DNA of 64,000 nucleotides, taken from positions 310,001 to 374,000 of the forward strand of contig NZ_JABBFO010000001.1 of the NCBI RefSeq assembly GCF_018494035.1. The letters run 5' to 3'. This DNA comes from Rosenbergiella australiborealis. Its GTDB lineage: Bacteria; Pseudomonadota; Gammaproteobacteria; Enterobacterales; Enterobacteriaceae. A program made the translations under genes and the position numbers. Below the pieces are notes generated by a model. It saw only the letters and a list, made by a program, of their open reading frames with translations. It was not told where the DNA came from and made no database searches. Shown in pieces: positions 1-10,681 of this stretch. Every line of letters starts with the position of its first letter. Position 1 is the stretch's first letter.

Positions 1-3000
1 CCGACGAACAAGCCCGGATCGCCGCCCAACAACCGCCGCTGGGGGATACCTTACGAGCGCTATTTGCTAAGCCACTACTCAATTTACCCGCTGTGACTTT
101 ACCAGTTGATGTCGATGTGCAGGGAATTACTGCCCATAATTTACAAGTTACAGGTGATACCAATTTAACCATTACTCAGCTTATGCTGAAAGCTAACGCT
201 ATTAACAATCATATCGCGTTACAACAACTGCAAGTACAGGCGATTCAAGGGCAACTTCATGCGAGTGGCGACGTCAATTTGGCGGATAACTGGCCTGTGA
301 ATCTGACCCTTAATAGCACCGTCAATGTCGATCCCATTAAGGGACAAAAGGTGAAGTTGCAGTTAAAAGGAAACATGAAACAGCAGGTTAACCTTGGTAT
401 CAATCTATCGGGGCCAGTCAAAGCCCAGCTTGATGCTATGGCCCAACCTGCCACTATTGGGTTACCTTTCTCCTTAGCCGTTAATAGTCCGCGTATTCGT
501 TGGCCCTTAACTGGGCCTGCTGAGATTCAAGTGGATAATCTTAATCTCAACACATCCGGTAAAGCATCAGATTATCAGATCCACCTGGCTTCCTATGTAA
601 CAGGAACCAGTATTCCGCCTGCGCAAATTACGGTAAATGGTAAGGGTGATCTGGGGCAGTTTAATTTAGATCGATTACGTCTGGCAGTGTTACAGGGGAA
701 TATCGACCTGACAGCCTTGGTTGATTGGAATAAAGCAATTAGCTGGCACAGTGATTTGACCTTAAATAATATCAATACTACCCGTCAATATCCGGATTGG
801 CCTGCGAAATTGAACGGTGAAATAACCACGAAAGGCAGCTTATTTGGTGGAACGTGGCAAGTAAGTGTTCCGAAAATCGATATAAAAGGGAATGTTAAAC
901 AGAGCCCCGTTAACATTGAAGGTAGCCTACAGGGGAATAGTTATATGCAGTGGAATGTCCCGCGACTGCTTGTGGCGTTGGGGCGTAATCACCTTGATAT
1001 TCAAGGTAAATTGAATGAGACATTAATGTTGGATGCGACGATTGATGCACCAGCATTAGACAATGCGTTGCCGGGACTCGGTGGTACGATTAAAGGCGTG
1101 GTGAAGGCAAGAGGAACGCTAAAACAGCCACAGCTCCAGGCCGACCTTCAGGGCCGAGCTTTGCGCTGGCAGCAACTACGCTTACAGTCATTGGCGTTGA
1201 CGGGGAATGTCACCTCGGCTGAGCAAATTTCCGGTAAGTTAATGTTAAATTTACAGAAATTTCAGCAAGACGGTATCGATATCAATCAGATCTTGCTGAA
1301 TGCTGGTGGTAACGAGCAAGCCCATCAATTAACGCTTAAGGTTACAGGAAAGCCTGTTGCTGGCGAATTAGCATTAACCGGACATTTCGATCGCCAGCAA
1401 CAGCGTTGGCAGGGAAGTTTATTGCGTAGTCAATTTACAACCCCTGTCGGTAATGTCACTCTCAGTCGTGCTGTGAGCTTAGATTATCAAAATAGTCGAC
1501 GCACTATTACCGTCGGGAGTCATTGTTGGTTAAACCCTAATGCAGAGATTTGTGTCCCTGAACCGATTGTTGCAGGGCCAGAGGGGCATGCACACTTACA
1601 GATTCGACGCTTCGATCTCGCAATGTTGAAGTCCTTTTTACCTGCGCAAACACAACTCTCTGGACGTTTTAGTGGTGATACCCGTGTAAACTGGACTGAG
1701 AAGGGCGGCTTGCCTGATGCTAACTTGAGCTTAATTGGCCAAGGGGTCGAAGTTCGTCAATATGTTCAAGGTAATACTCTGCCTATCGCGTTTGATCGAT
1801 TAGAGGTGAAAGCAGCATTGGTAAAAGGTAAAGCCCAATTACAATGGCTGATTAAGCTGGTGAACAATGGGCAATTGACCGGTAATGTACAGATTGCGGA
1901 TCCTGAAAATCGTCGATTACTCGGGGGAAATGTTAATATAGATAATCTTTCCCTAGCACTGCTTAATCCGGCATTGATGAAAGGGGAAAGTGTACAAGGT
2001 ATTTTAGACAGCCGGTTACGACTTGGCGGATCGTTACAAAATCCTCAAATTTTCGGGCAGCTTAATTTAAAAAATGCGAAAGCGTTAACCAGTGCCATGC
2101 CAGTGGAACTGACCGATGCTAATCTCTCGATGTTTTTTAATGGTATGTCATCGACACTGGATGGTCTGATCCAAACGGGACATGGAAATCTCTCTCTTTC
2201 GGGGAATGCGGATTGGCGACAGTTAGACAATTGGCGTGCACATATTGCTGCCAAAGGTGAAAAAATCCGAGTAACTGTTCCGCCAATGGTACGAATGGAT
2301 GTCTCCCCAGATATCACTTTTGATGCAACGCCCGCGGCCTTCAACCTAAATGGTAGAGTCGACATTCCTTGGGCAAGGATTATCGTGCAAGACTTGCCAC
2401 AGAGTGCAGTGGGCGTATCTTCGGATGAAGTGATGTTAAACGCACAATTGCAACCGATTCAACCGACGACAGCCAGTATGGCGATTAATAGTAATTTAAT
2501 CATACATGTCGGTAATGATGTGAAGATCTCAGCCTTTGGACTAAACGCCAGTCTCAACGGTGACCTTAGTGTTGGGCAAGGGAAAAATGGATTGGGCTTG
2601 AATGGACAAATTAATATTGCTTCAGGTCGTTTCCATGCCTATGGTCAAGATTTAATCGTCCGCAAAGGGCAGCTTCAGTTCTCTGGTCCACCGGATCAAC
2701 CTTATGTCAATCTTGAAGCTATTCGTAATCCTGATGCCACAGAGGACAATGTAACCGCTGGAATTCGTGTAACAGGATTAGCAGATGAGCCGAAAGTTGA
2801 GGTATTCTCTGATCCGACCATGTCACAACAAGCAGCCCTGTCTTATCTATTAAGAGGGCAAGGCCTTGGCGAAGGTGATGACAGTAATGCACTAACTTCG
2901 GCTTTAGTGGGGTTAGGGGTTGCACAAAGTGGTCAGGTTATGGGTAAAATCGGCGAGACTTTCGGTGTCAGCGATTTAGCGCTAGATACTTCTGGCGTAG

Positions 3001-3185
3001 GTAATAGCCAGCAAGTCCAAGTTAGTGGCTATGTGTTACCAGGCCTACAAGTAAAATACGGAGTGGGAATCTTCGATTCGTTAGCAACGCTTACGCTACG
3101 CTATCGTTTGATGCCTAAACTCTACCTGGAAGCAGTGTCTGGCGCAGATCAGGCACTGGATGTGCTTTATAAGTTTGAGTTTTAG
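1..3185 (+). CDS. tamB: TamB, inner-membrane translocation and assembly module subunit (5' end cut off)
   Basis: TamB is an inner-membrane-anchored periplasmic protein that partners the outer-membrane protein TamA and is implicated in outer-membrane protein assembly and lipid transport between the membranes. The reading frame is open from base 3, so the N-terminus lies outside the window; about 1060 residues are visible, against roughly 1260 in E. coli. The visible part is a long run of beta-strand-rich, Asn/Gly/Leu-rich repeats, as expected for the AsmA-like/DUF490 beta-taco fold, and it ends in an aromatic beta-signal-like tail (VLYKFEF). The ytfP start codon follows two bases after the stop, as in the E. 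coli tamA-tamB-ytfP order. tamA would lie just left of the window. Confidence 0.95.
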   Translation, partial: DEQARIAAQQPPLGDTLRALFAKPLLNLPAVTLPVDVDVQGITAHNLQVTGDTNLTITQLMLKANAINNHIALQQLQVQAIQGQLHASGDVNLADNWPVNLTLNSTVNVDPIKGQKVKLQLKGNMKQQVNLGINLSGPVKAQLDAMAQPATIGLPFSLAVNSPRIRWPLTGPAEIQVDNLNLNTSGKASDYQIHLASYVTGTSIPPAQITVNGKGDLGQFNLDRLRLAVLQGNIDLTALVDWNKAISWHSDLTLNNINTTRQYPDWPAKLNGEITTKGSLFGGTWQVSVPKIDIKGNVKQSPVNIEGSLQGNSYMQWNVPRLLVALGRNHLDIQGKLNETLMLDATIDAPALDNALPGLGGTIKGVVKARGTLKQPQLQADLQGRALRWQQLRLQSLALTGNVTSAEQISGKLMLNLQKFQQDGIDINQILLNAGGNEQAHQLTLKVTGKPVAGELALTGHFDRQQQRWQGSLLRSQFTTPVGNVTLSRAVSLDYQNSRRTITVGSHCWLNPNAEICVPEPIVAGPEGHAHLQIRRFDLAMLKSFLPAQTQLSGRFSGDTRVNWTEKGGLPDANLSLIGQGVEVRQYVQGNTLPIAFDRLEVKAALVKGKAQLQWLIKLVNNGQLTGNVQIADPENRRLLGGNVNIDNLSLALLNPALMKGESVQGILDSRLRLGGSLQNPQIFGQLNLKNAKALTSAMPVELTDANLSMFFNGMSSTLDGLIQTGHGNLSLSGNADWRQLDNWRAHIAAKGEKIRVTVPPMVRMDVSPDITFDATPAAFNLNGRVDIPWARIIVQDLPQSAVGVSSDEVMLNAQLQPIQPTTASMAINSNLIIHVGNDVKISAFGLNASLNGDLSVGQGKNGLGLNGQINIASGRFHAYGQDLIVRKGQLQFSGPPDQPYVNLEAIRNPDATEDNVTAGIRVTGLADEPKVEVFSDPTMSQQAALSYLLRGQGLGEGDDSNALTSALVGLGVAQSGQVMGKIGETFGVSDLALDTSGVGNSQQVQVSGYVLPGLQVKYGVGIFDSLATLTLRYRLMPKLYLEAVSGADQALDVLYKFEF

Positions 3186-3187
3186 CT

Positions 3188-3535
3188 ATGCGAATCATTG
3201 TCTATGGCAGTTTAAGACGTAAGCAGGGAAATAGTCATTGGATGACCAATGCTCAATGGCTCGGCGACTATCAAGTTGAGGGCTATGAGCTGTATAATTT
3301 AGGCCACTATCCAGGGGTAATCCCCGGTGAAGGGAAGATTGAAGGCGAAGTTTATCGTATTGACGCAATGACGCTAGGGGAACTTGATGCGTTGAGAACC
3401 AAAGGGGGGGAGTACAAGCGCCAGCTTGTTCCTACACCTTATGGCAGCGCATGGATGTATATTTACCAACGATCTGTTGCTGGCCGTCAGCATATTCCGA
3501 GTGGAAATTGGCTTGATAGGGTAGATCACGCGTAA
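3188..3535 (+). CDS. ytfP: YtfP, gamma-glutamylcyclotransferase-fold protein
   Basis: This 115-residue protein of the AIG2/gamma-glutamylcyclotransferase-like fold matches E. coli YtfP over its whole length. The family signature VYGSLR sits at residues 5-10, and a conserved acidic and aromatic core follows (GEVYRID, ELDALRTKGGEY). Related enzymes cyclise gamma-glutamyl amines, but the substrate of YtfP is not established. The ATG lies two bases downstream of the tamB stop, so the two are almost certainly co-transcribed. A hairpin with T-runs on both sides follows and separates it from the convergent ppa. Confidence 0.92.
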   Translation: MRIIVYGSLRRKQGNSHWMTNAQWLGDYQVEGYELYNLGHYPGVIPGEGKIEGEVYRIDAMTLGELDALRTKGGEYKRQLVPTPYGSAWMYIYQRSVAGRQHIPSGNWLDRVDHA

Positions 3536-3539
3536 GACA

Positions 3540-3571
3540 AAAACGCCGTCATTACATTTGACGGCGTTTTT
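3540..3571. terminator. Bidirectional terminator between ytfP and ppa
   Basis: An inverted repeat with arms AACGCCGTC and GACGGCGTT and a 9-base loop is flanked by A-runs on the left and T-runs on the right. It can therefore act as an intrinsic terminator for ytfP on the plus strand and for ppa on the minus strand. Confidence 0.85.
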
Positions 3572-3587
3572 CTTTCTGAAAAAGATT

Positions 3588-4118
3588 TTACTTCTGTTTT
3601 GCACGCTCGAAAGAAGAGACGATTTCAGCTTTCGCTGCTGCAGCATCACCCCAACCTTCAACCTTCACCCACTTACCTTTTTCTAATGCTTTATATTGCT
3701 CGAAAAAGTGTGCGATTTGGCCACGTAGTAATTCAGGCAGATCGTTAACGTCTTTAATGTGGTCGTATTCTTTAGACAGTTTGCTGTGTGGAACAGCAAT
3801 CACCTTAGCATCTTCACCCGATTCATCTGTCATTTTTAATACGCCAACAGGACGACAACGGATCACTGAACCTGGTTGTAGTGGGTAAGGTGTTGGAACA
3901 AGCACGTCAACCGGATCACCATCTAAAGAGAGGGTATGGTTGATGTATCCATAGTTGCATGGATAGAACATTGCCGTTGCCATAAAGCGGTCAACAAAGA
4001 GAGCGCCTGATTCTTTATCAACTTCATATTTAATCGGTGCCGCATTTGCAGGGATTTCAATAACAACGTTGATATCTTCAGGTAAGTCTTTACCCGCTTC
4101 GACGAGGTTCAAGCTCAT
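3588..4118 (-). CDS. ppa: Inorganic pyrophosphatase (family I)
   Basis: This cytoplasmic Mg-dependent enzyme splits pyrophosphate to two phosphates, pulling biosynthetic reactions forward. The 176-residue product has the length of the E. coli hexameric enzyme. The family I signature DGDPVD is at residues 66-71, giving the three metal-binding aspartates D66, D68 and D71, and the FYPCNYGYI segment lies just before it. It lies downstream of fbp on the same strand with an 80-base gap, so the two may share a transcript. It ends at the bidirectional terminator it shares with ytfP. Confidence 0.97.
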   Translation of the reverse strand: MSLNLVEAGKDLPEDINVVIEIPANAAPIKYEVDKESGALFVDRFMATAMFYPCNYGYINHTLSLDGDPVDVLVPTPYPLQPGSVIRCRPVGVLKMTDESGEDAKVIAVPHSKLSKEYDHIKDVNDLPELLRGQIAHFFEQYKALEKGKWVKVEGWGDAAAAKAEIVSSFERAKQK

Positions 4119-4198
4119 GGTTGATTCCTATTACCAGTAAAATTTGTGGTGCGTATTATAACGAATTACGCACCGGTATGGTTCGATTTTTTATCTGC

Positions 4199-5191
4199 CT
4201 AGCTATTTTCACTGATAAAACGTTCAACATCTTCAACCATCTGCCGGTTACCCACGTAAAATGGGCAACGCTCATGAATTGTTTTCGGTTTCAAATCGAG
4301 AATACGGTTTACCCCATCGCTGGCCTTACCACCGGCTTGTTCTGCCAAGAACGCCATTGGATTGCATTCGTACAGTAAGCGTAATTTACCTTTTGGATAG
4401 CTAGCAGTTTGCGGATAAAGATAAATCCCACCTTTTAATAGATTTCGGTGGAAATCCGCGACTAATGAACCGATATAGCGAGAAGTGTAGGGGCGATGAG
4501 TCGCAGTGTCTTCCTCTTGACAAAATTTCAGGTATTTTTTTACCCCAACAGGGAAGTGAACATAATAGCCTTCGTTGATCGAATACATTTTACCAATAGC
4601 TGGATAAGTAAGACGCTCTTGATTTAAGCAGAATACCCCTAGAGAAGGGTCGTAAGTAAAGGCATTGACACCATTACCTGTGGTGTAAACCAGCATGGTT
4701 GACGAGCCGTAGACTACGTAACCGGCGGCGACTTGTTGGCTACCTGGCTGCATAAAATCTTCTTCAGTAATCGGTGTGCCAACTGGCGAGATACGGTGAT
4801 AAATAGAAAAGATCGTTCCAACAGAGACGTTCACGTCAATATTAGAGGAGCCGTCTAGGGGATCCATTAATACAACATAGCGCCCATCTTCAACACCATC
4901 AAAAATAACGAATTCATCTTCTTCTTCTGAAGCAATACCTGCAACAATTCCCCGAGCTTTCAGTGCTGATTTCAACTTTTCGTTAGCATATAAGTCGAGC
5001 TTCATTTGCTGCTCGCCCTGAACATTCTCAATACCGTTCGCGCCGAGAATATCTAATAACCCAGCTTTATTGATATCACGATGAATAATTTTCGCGCCAA
5101 GTTTAATTGCTGAAAGAAGGGCGGTTAGTTCACCAGTGGCGTGGGGGAAGTCTGCTTGTTTTTCAACAATAAATTCGCCTAAAGTCTTCAT
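4199..5191 (-). CDS. fbp: Fructose-1,6-bisphosphatase class I
   Basis: This gluconeogenic enzyme hydrolyses fructose 1,6-bisphosphate to fructose 6-phosphate. The 330-residue length is close to the E. coli enzyme. The metal-binding signature [14 protein letters not shown] is present, with the upstream acidic EEEDE stretch and a conserved C-terminal region ([18 protein letters not shown]) that carries active-site residues. It is transcribed divergently from mpl across a 143-base gap, the same arrangement as in E. coli. Confidence 0.97.
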   Translation of the reverse strand: MKTLGEFIVEKQADFPHATGELTALLSAIKLGAKIIHRDINKAGLLDILGANGIENVQGEQQMKLDLYANEKLKSALKARGIVAGIASEEEDEFVIFDGVEDGRYVVLMDPLDGSSNIDVNVSVGTIFSIYHRISPVGTPITEEDFMQPGSQQVAAGYVVYGSSTMLVYTTGNGVNAFTYDPSLGVFCLNQERLTYPAIGKMYSINEGYYVHFPVGVKKYLKFCQEEDTATHRPYTSRYIGSLVADFHRNLLKGGIYLYPQTASYPKGKLRLLYECNPMAFLAEQAGGKASDGVNRILDLKPKTIHERCPFYVGNRQMVEDVERFISENS

Positions 5192-5277
5192 TGCGTATCC
5201 TGCTTGTTAGTTGGCTAATTTTTTAGTGACGATACAGCCAAGCTACACCGCGGTTAGGATCAAATCAATGCTGCGAG

Positions 5278-5305
5278 TTGCTCCTGAATGCGATATAGGT
5301 AAACT
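5278..5305 (+). promoter_or_regulatory. Candidate sigma-70 promoter for mpl
   Basis: A TTGCTC hexamer at 5278-5283 and a TAAACT hexamer at 5300-5305 are separated by 16 bases and end 29 bases before the mpl start codon. This is a match by eye only and has no further support. Confidence 0.35.
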
Positions 5306-5334
5306 GTACAAAAAACTTAGTGGTAGATCTATTT

Positions 5335-6702
5335 ATGCGAATTCATATTCTCGGTATTTGTGGGACATTCATGGGCGGCCTAGCGATTCTCGCGCGCTCA
5401 TTAGGGCATGAAGTGACAGGATCGGATGCAAATGTTTATCCACCGATGAGTACGTTGTTAGAGCAAGAAGGCATTAGTCTTACCCAAGGTTATGATCCTC
5501 AACAATTAGTACCCGCACCTGACTTAGTGATTATTGGCAACGCTATGACCCGCGGTAATCCCTGTGTTGAAGCGGTATTAGAAAATAATATTCCCTACCT
5601 TTCCGGCCCACAGTGGTTGCATGATTTTGTATTGCGTGATCGGTGGGTGTTAGCCGTTGCAGGTACGCATGGTAAAACAACAACAGCGGGTATGCTGACG
5701 TGGATTCTTGAGTCTTGTGGCATGGCTCCGGGGTTTGTGATTGGTGGCGTACCGGGTAATTTTAGCGTGTCAGCGCGATTAGGTGAGACACCATTCTTTG
5801 TGATCGAAGCAGACGAATACGACAGTGCCTTCTTCGATAAACGTTCAAAGTTTGTACATTACTGCCCACGCACGTTAGTTTTAAATAATTTAGAGTTTGA
5901 CCACGCCGATATCTTTGAAGACTTGAATGCCGTGAAGAAGCAGTTTCACCATTTACTGCGTATCGTGCCGGGGCAAGGTAAAGTTATTTGGCCGGAACAG
6001 GATGCTAACTTACGTAGCGTTGTTGCAATGGGCTGCTGGAGCGAACAAGAGACAACTGGGGCTCAGGGGCAATGGCGAGCACAGAAAAATTGTCCTGATG
6101 CTTCACGTTGGACGATTTACCTCAATAATGAAGCCGTTGGTGATATCGAATGGGGGTTAGTGGGCGAGCATAATATGCACAATGGCTTGATGGCAGTTGC
6201 TGCGGCTCGACATATCGGTATTACGCCACACGATGCAGCAAATGCATTGAATAGCTTTATTAACGCCCGACGTCGTTTGGAGCTTCGGGGGGTGGTCAAT
6301 GGTATTGAGGTGTATGATGATTTTGCGCATCATCCTACCGCGATTCTCGCTACATTATCAGCTTTACGCAGTAAAGTTGGTGGCACACGTCGTATTATTG
6401 CCGTTTTGGAGCCTCGTTCTAACACCATGAAATTGGGTGTCAGTAAAAATGAGCTTGCTCCTTCGTTAGCTCGCGCCGATGAGGTGTTTTTATTTCAACC
6501 CAGTCACATTCCTTGGCGGGTCTCAGATGTCGCTGATGCCTGTGTTCAGCCAGTGCAATGGAGTGCGGATATTAATAATTTAGTCACGATGATTACGAAG
6601 TCGGTTAAGCCAGGCGATGTCATTTTAGTCATGAGCAATGGTGGCTTTGAAGGGATCCATCAAAAACTGTTGGACAGTCTGTCGACTTTACACGCAGTGT
6701 AA
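5335..6702 (+). CDS. mpl: UDP-N-acetylmuramate:L-Ala-gamma-D-Glu-meso-DAP ligase (Mpl)
   Basis: Mpl attaches the tripeptide recovered from old peptidoglycan to UDP-MurNAc, letting the cell recycle its wall. The Mur-ligase architecture is clear: an N-terminal Rossmann part beginning MRIHILGICGTFMGGLA, a central ATP-binding GTHGKTTT loop, and a C-terminal domain with YDDFAHHPTA and the conserved LEPRSNTMK segment. A GTG at 5320 would extend the protein by five residues, but the ATG at 5335 gives the start that matches the E. coli protein. The product is 455 residues. It converges on darP across a hairpin. Confidence 0.96.
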   Translation: MRIHILGICGTFMGGLAILARSLGHEVTGSDANVYPPMSTLLEQEGISLTQGYDPQQLVPAPDLVIIGNAMTRGNPCVEAVLENNIPYLSGPQWLHDFVLRDRWVLAVAGTHGKTTTAGMLTWILESCGMAPGFVIGGVPGNFSVSARLGETPFFVIEADEYDSAFFDKRSKFVHYCPRTLVLNNLEFDHADIFEDLNAVKKQFHHLLRIVPGQGKVIWPEQDANLRSVVAMGCWSEQETTGAQGQWRAQKNCPDASRWTIYLNNEAVGDIEWGLVGEHNMHNGLMAVAAARHIGITPHDAANALNSFINARRRLELRGVVNGIEVYDDFAHHPTAILATLSALRSKVGGTRRIIAVLEPRSNTMKLGVSKNELAPSLARADEVFLFQPSHIPWRVSDVADACVQPVQWSADINNLVTMITKSVKPGDVILVMSNGGFEGIHQKLLDSLSTLHAV

Positions 6703-6710
6703 TCGAGTTA

Positions 6711-6738
6711 TGCCGCTCAGTGTTGACGCTGGGCGGCA
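6711..6738. terminator. Hairpin between convergent mpl and darP
   Basis: A 10-base-pair stem (TGCCGCTCAG paired with CTGGGCGGCA, one G-T pair) with an 8-base loop sits in the 44-base gap between the two convergent genes. There is no T-run on either side, so termination is inferred from position and stem strength. Confidence 0.5.
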
Positions 6739-6746
6739 ATGAACGA

Positions 6747-7289
6747 TTAGGCTCCGGCCAGTTCACGCAAGTATTGGAAAATCTGGCGCGATGATTTCGG
6801 TGGCTTATTCGTTGCTTTCTCTTTTTGTGCATTACGGATCAAGCTGCGAAGCTGTTGGCGATCCGCCGTAGGATACAGCTCAATCACTTCATCCATCGCA
6901 CTATCACCTTGCTCAATCAGACGATCACGCAGGACTTCTAATTTATGGAAAAGGGCAACTTGTTGGTTGTGTCTGTTTTTCAGCTTATCGAGCGCGAGGC
7001 GGATTGGCTGCTCGTCACGTGAACGCAGCATTTTACCAATTAATTGAATTTGGCGACGGCGTCCTTCTTTTTTGATCCGTTGCGCTAATTCAATGGCTTG
7101 ACGTAGCTCTTCATCAAGTGGGATTCGATCGAGTTCATTTTTACTTAACTCCATCATCTCCATACCGAGACGCTTAAGCTCTTCTGCATCACGTTTGATT
7201 TCGCTTTTACTGACCCAGATAATCTCTTCGTCTTCTTCATCTTGCGGATCAGGTTGGTGGTCGAGCCACTCATCGGGCGGGTTAATCAT
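6747..7289 (-). CDS. darP: DarP (YjgA), ribosome-biogenesis factor
   Basis: This 180-residue, highly charged helical protein belongs to the DUF615/YjgA family. In E. coli DarP associates with late 50S subunit precursors and helps peptidyl-transferase-centre maturation. The acidic N-terminus ([11 protein letters not shown]), the [13 protein letters not shown] segment and the basic C-terminal half ([14 protein letters not shown]) are typical of the family. It is divergent from pmbA, as in E. coli. Confidence 0.94.
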   Translation of the reverse strand: MINPPDEWLDHQPDPQDEEDEEIIWVSKSEIKRDAEELKRLGMEMMELSKNELDRIPLDEELRQAIELAQRIKKEGRRRQIQLIGKMLRSRDEQPIRLALDKLKNRHNQQVALFHKLEVLRDRLIEQGDSAMDEVIELYPTADRQQLRSLIRNAQKEKATNKPPKSSRQIFQYLRELAGA

Positions 7290-7403
7290 GGTAGGGCTCC
7301 TAAAAAAAGTGGCTTATGCTATCAGGTTACAGCCAGACTGCGAAATTGTTCTCTGACTCTGTTAAACTCATTCTACCTTCAGATAACAGCAGATGGCAGA
7401 GCA

Positions 7404-8744
7404 ATGAGTGAATCTCTTCAAGTTTTAGAACAACAACAGGTTCTTGAACAAGCAGTCGAACATGCCTTAGCATTCGCAAAAACCCGCACTGACGGCGCAG
7501 AAGTTGCGGTAAATAAGACTACAGGCCTGAGTGTGAGTACTCGCTATGGCGAGGTAGAAAATGTTGAATTCAATAGTGATGGTGCGCTCGGCATTACTGT
7601 CTATTTAGGACAACGTAAAGGGAGCGCGTCATCGACGGATTTAAGTCCAGCAGCGATTGAGCGCGCGGTACAGGCGGCGACAGATATTGCCCGTTATACC
7701 TCTGAAGACCCTTTCTCCGCAGTTGCCGATGCCTCGTTGCTGGCTTGGGATGCCCCAGATTTAGACCTCTATCATCCCGTTGATATTACGCCAGACCAAG
7801 CGATTAGCTACGCCGCCGCTGCTGAGCAGGCCGCATTACAAAGTGATTCGCGGATTGTTAACAGTGAAGGCGGAAGTTTTAGTAGTCATGCAGGCATTCG
7901 AGTTTTCGGGAATAGTCATGGTTTTCTGAAAAGCTATAGCTCGACGCGTCATTCACTGTTTAGCTCGGTCATTGCGGAACAAGATGGACAGATGGAGCGG
8001 GACTATGCGTATACATCGGGTCGTGATTTCGCCGATCTAAAGAGCGCAGAGTGGGTGGGTAAAGAGTGCGCGCGACGCACGTTATCACGACTCTCGCCAC
8101 AAAAACTGTCGACGCGCAAAGCACCGGTCTTATTTGCACCTGAAGTAGCGAGTGGATTAATCGGTCATCTTGTCGGTGCGATCAGTGGTAGTAGTGTTTA
8201 TCGTAAATCGACATTTTTGCTTGATAGCCTAGGGAAGCAAATTTTTCCGGAATGGTTATCAATTGTTGAGAAACCACATCTACTGAAGGGAACTGCTTCT
8301 TCGCCTTTTGATAGTGAAGGCGTGCGGACTCAAGACCGTACTATTGTTTCTCAAGGGATCCTACAGACATGGTTACTGACTAGCTATTCAGCACGTAAAC
8401 TTGGCTTACAGAGTACGGGTCATGCAGGTGGGATCCATAACTGGCGTTTAGCTGGCCAAGGTCAGAGCTTTGAGCAACTACTTAAGCGTATGGGAACCGG
8501 ATTAGTGGTGACTGAGCTCATGGGTCAGGGTGTGAGCGCCATGACGGGTGATTACTCCCGAGGCGCTGCTGGATTTTGGGTGGAGAATGGTGAAATTCAG
8601 TATCCAGTTAGTGAAATTACGATTGCCAGTAATCTCCAAGATATGTGGCGTACGATGGTAACAGTCGGGGATGATATTGATGAGCGAGGCAATATCCAAT
8701 GCGGTTCCATTTTGTTAGAACAGATGAGTATTGCCGGCCAGTAA
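7404..8744 (+). CDS. pmbA: PmbA/TldE metalloprotease subunit
   Basis: PmbA (TldE) forms a heterodimeric metalloprotease with TldD, which acts in CcdA degradation and in maturation of modified peptides such as microcin B17. TldE lacks the zinc-binding motif of its partner, and none is seen here. The frame is open further upstream to 7242, but the ATG at 7404 gives 446 residues beginning [16 protein letters not shown], in line with the E. coli protein of 450. The conserved C-terminal run [16 protein letters not shown]-like (here [20 protein letters not shown]) is present. The cybC start lies 16 bases after the stop, so the two are probably co-transcribed. tldD is not in this window. Confidence 0.95.
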   Translation: MSESLQVLEQQQVLEQAVEHALAFAKTRTDGAEVAVNKTTGLSVSTRYGEVENVEFNSDGALGITVYLGQRKGSASSTDLSPAAIERAVQAATDIARYTSEDPFSAVADASLLAWDAPDLDLYHPVDITPDQAISYAAAAEQAALQSDSRIVNSEGGSFSSHAGIRVFGNSHGFLKSYSSTRHSLFSSVIAEQDGQMERDYAYTSGRDFADLKSAEWVGKECARRTLSRLSPQKLSTRKAPVLFAPEVASGLIGHLVGAISGSSVYRKSTFLLDSLGKQIFPEWLSIVEKPHLLKGTASSPFDSEGVRTQDRTIVSQGILQTWLLTSYSARKLGLQSTGHAGGIHNWRLAGQGQSFEQLLKRMGTGLVVTELMGQGVSAMTGDYSRGAAGFWVENGEIQYPVSEITIASNLQDMWRTMVTVGDDIDERGNIQCGSILLEQMSIAGQ

Positions 8745-8760
8745 TAAGAGGGAAACAGCG

Positions 8761-9153
8761 ATGCGAACAGTGAGTCTCGTTATACTTAGCACAACACTAC
8801 TTTGTTCCGCGCTATCGCTTTCTGCTCAAGCTGCGGATTTAGAAGGCGATATGATGAGCCTTTCCGATGGGCTGAGTACGGTGACAAGCAGTAACAATAA
8901 TCAAGCGATGCAGCAGGCACTGACTGATATGCGTCATGCAGCAGAAGATGCCAAGACGGCAACGCCTCCATCGTTAGCGGGTAGCGCGCCACAAAGCCCA
9001 GCGATGCAGGGATGGCGTAGCGCTTTTGACCAACTGCTTGGGAAAATTTCACAAGCCGATCAGCTAGTTAAACAAGGGAAGTTAACCGAAGCGAAGCAAG
9101 TCGCACAGCAGATTGCGGTACTGCGAAATGAAAACCACCGTAAATACCGGTAG
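8761..9153 (+). CDS. cybC: Soluble cytochrome b562, periplasmic
   Basis: This is a small periplasmic four-helix-bundle haem b protein that carries electrons; its partner in vivo is not firmly known. The ATG at 8761 gives a 24-residue Sec signal peptide ending SAQA and a mature chain of 106 residues starting ADLE, exactly the length of the E. coli mature protein. The haem ligands are in place: Met7, and His102 in the C-terminal NENHRKYR. An in-frame start ten codons earlier would overlap pmbA and is not needed. The gene follows pmbA directly. Confidence 0.95.
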   Translation: MRTVSLVILSTTLLCSALSLSAQAADLEGDMMSLSDGLSTVTSSNNNQAMQQALTDMRHAAEDAKTATPPSLAGSAPQSPAMQGWRSAFDQLLGKISQADQLVKQGKLTEAKQVAQQIAVLRNENHRKYR

Positions 9154-9290
9154 AGTATTTATCCTATCAGTGACGATTTCTCATTACTGAGATCAGCCAG
9201 GTAAGGGCGCGCGTTGTACAGCCAACTTGGGAAGGGTAGGGCTCTATCGGCGTTAGTGGCTGACGAAAAATTCGGCTGAGCGACCAATAA

Positions 9291-9323
9291 AAAAGAGGTT
9301 ACTGCAAAGCAGTAACCTCTTTT
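9291..9323 (-). terminator. rnpB intrinsic terminator
   Basis: A perfect stem of at least 14 base pairs (AAGAGGTTACTGC and its complement around an AAA loop) is followed on the minus strand by a T-run. It lies just past the 3' end of mature RNase P RNA and would also face transcripts coming from cybC. Confidence 0.85.
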
Positions 9324-9330
9324 CAAAAAA

Positions 9331-9703
<373 letters not shown>

Positions 9704-9711
9704 GGCGGCGG

Positions 9712-9740
9712 ATGATAGGGGAATTCGCCGCAATTGTCAC
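9712..9740 (-). promoter_or_regulatory. rnpB sigma-70 promoter with GC-rich discriminator
   Basis: On the minus strand, GTGACA (9740-9735) and TATCAT (9717-9712) are separated by exactly 17 bases, and the RNA 5' end follows eight bases later. The stretch between the -10 element and the start is CCGCCGCC, the GC-rich discriminator expected of a stringently controlled stable-RNA promoter. Confidence 0.75.
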
Positions 9741-9753
9741 GTTTTTCTGTTAT

Positions 9754-10620
9754 TTACTCCGCCGATTGTTGTGTTAATGCATATTTATAAAGGGCATTTT
9801 TCTTTACTCCGTGGATCTCTGCGGCCAGCGCGGCGGCTTTTTTCAGGGGCAGTTCCGTTTGTAAAAGCGCAAGGGTGCGTAGGGATTCGATCGGCAGTGT
9901 CTCTTCCTGAGATTGATAGCCTGCGACAATGAGTACCATTTCACCTTTACGGCGATTATCATCTTCTTGTACCCACGCGAGTAATTCAGCAACTGGGGCA
10001 CCGTAAATAGATTCCCACGTTTTGGTTATTTCACGGGCGAGAACGACATGTCGATCTTCCCCTAGCTCGGCCACCATATCGGCCAAACAATCGAGTAAAC
10101 GATGGGTCGACTCGTAAAAAATTAAGGTGCGCGGTTCTTCAACTAATGCCCGTAGTGCATCACGCCGACCTTTACTTTTTGCCGGAAGAAATCCTTCGTA
10201 ACAAAAACGATCGGAAGGTAAGCCCGAGGCACTTAATGCGGTGATTGCTGCGCATGCACCGGGCAGCGGGACCACTTTTAGACCTGCTTGACGACAGCGC
10301 GTGACAAGGTGATAGCCGGGATCGTTGATCAAAGGGGTTCCAGCATCGGAAACCAACGCTATACTTTCACCTTGTTGCAATTTATTTATCAGCACATCTG
10401 CTTTTTGCTGTTCATTGTGGTCATGTAATGAGAATAAGCGCGCATTGATGGCGAAATGTTGTAGAAGCATACCGGTATGGCGTGTATCTTCTGCTGCAAC
10501 AAGATCGACACTGGCTAATATGGTGAGTGCGCGTTGGGTAATATCGGCCAAGTTACCAATAGGGGTAGGAACAATATATAATGTCCCTACAGAAATCTCT
10601 GACTGATCGAGTTGTTTCAT
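9754..10620 (-). CDS. rsmI: 16S rRNA 2'-O-methyltransferase RsmI (C1402)
   Basis: RsmI methylates the ribose of cytidine 1402 in the decoding centre of 16S rRNA, complementing RsmH. The 288-residue protein has the tetrapyrrole-methylase fold: [15 protein letters not shown] near the N-terminus, the AEDTRHTG segment, the SAM-binding region [13 protein letters not shown] and the [11 protein letters not shown] loop. It is divergent from lpoA across 61 bases, as in E. coli. Confidence 0.97.
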   Translation of the reverse strand: MKQLDQSEISVGTLYIVPTPIGNLADITQRALTILASVDLVAAEDTRHTGMLLQHFAINARLFSLHDHNEQQKADVLINKLQQGESIALVSDAGTPLINDPGYHLVTRCRQAGLKVVPLPGACAAITALSASGLPSDRFCYEGFLPAKSKGRRDALRALVEEPRTLIFYESTHRLLDCLADMVAELGEDRHVVLAREITKTWESIYGAPVAELLAWVQEDDNRRKGEMVLIVAGYQSQEETLPIESLRTLALLQTELPLKKAAALAAEIHGVKKNALYKYALTQQSAE

Positions 10621-10681
10621 TGTTTCATCCGAATTGCCGTTTTACTATAAGGCGTTCTGAAAAAAACATAATAGGTACTCT

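Noticed and set aside
7242-7403. N-terminal extension of PmbA into darP.
   Set aside because: It overlaps the start of the divergent darP, and ATG 7404 gives the family N-terminus.
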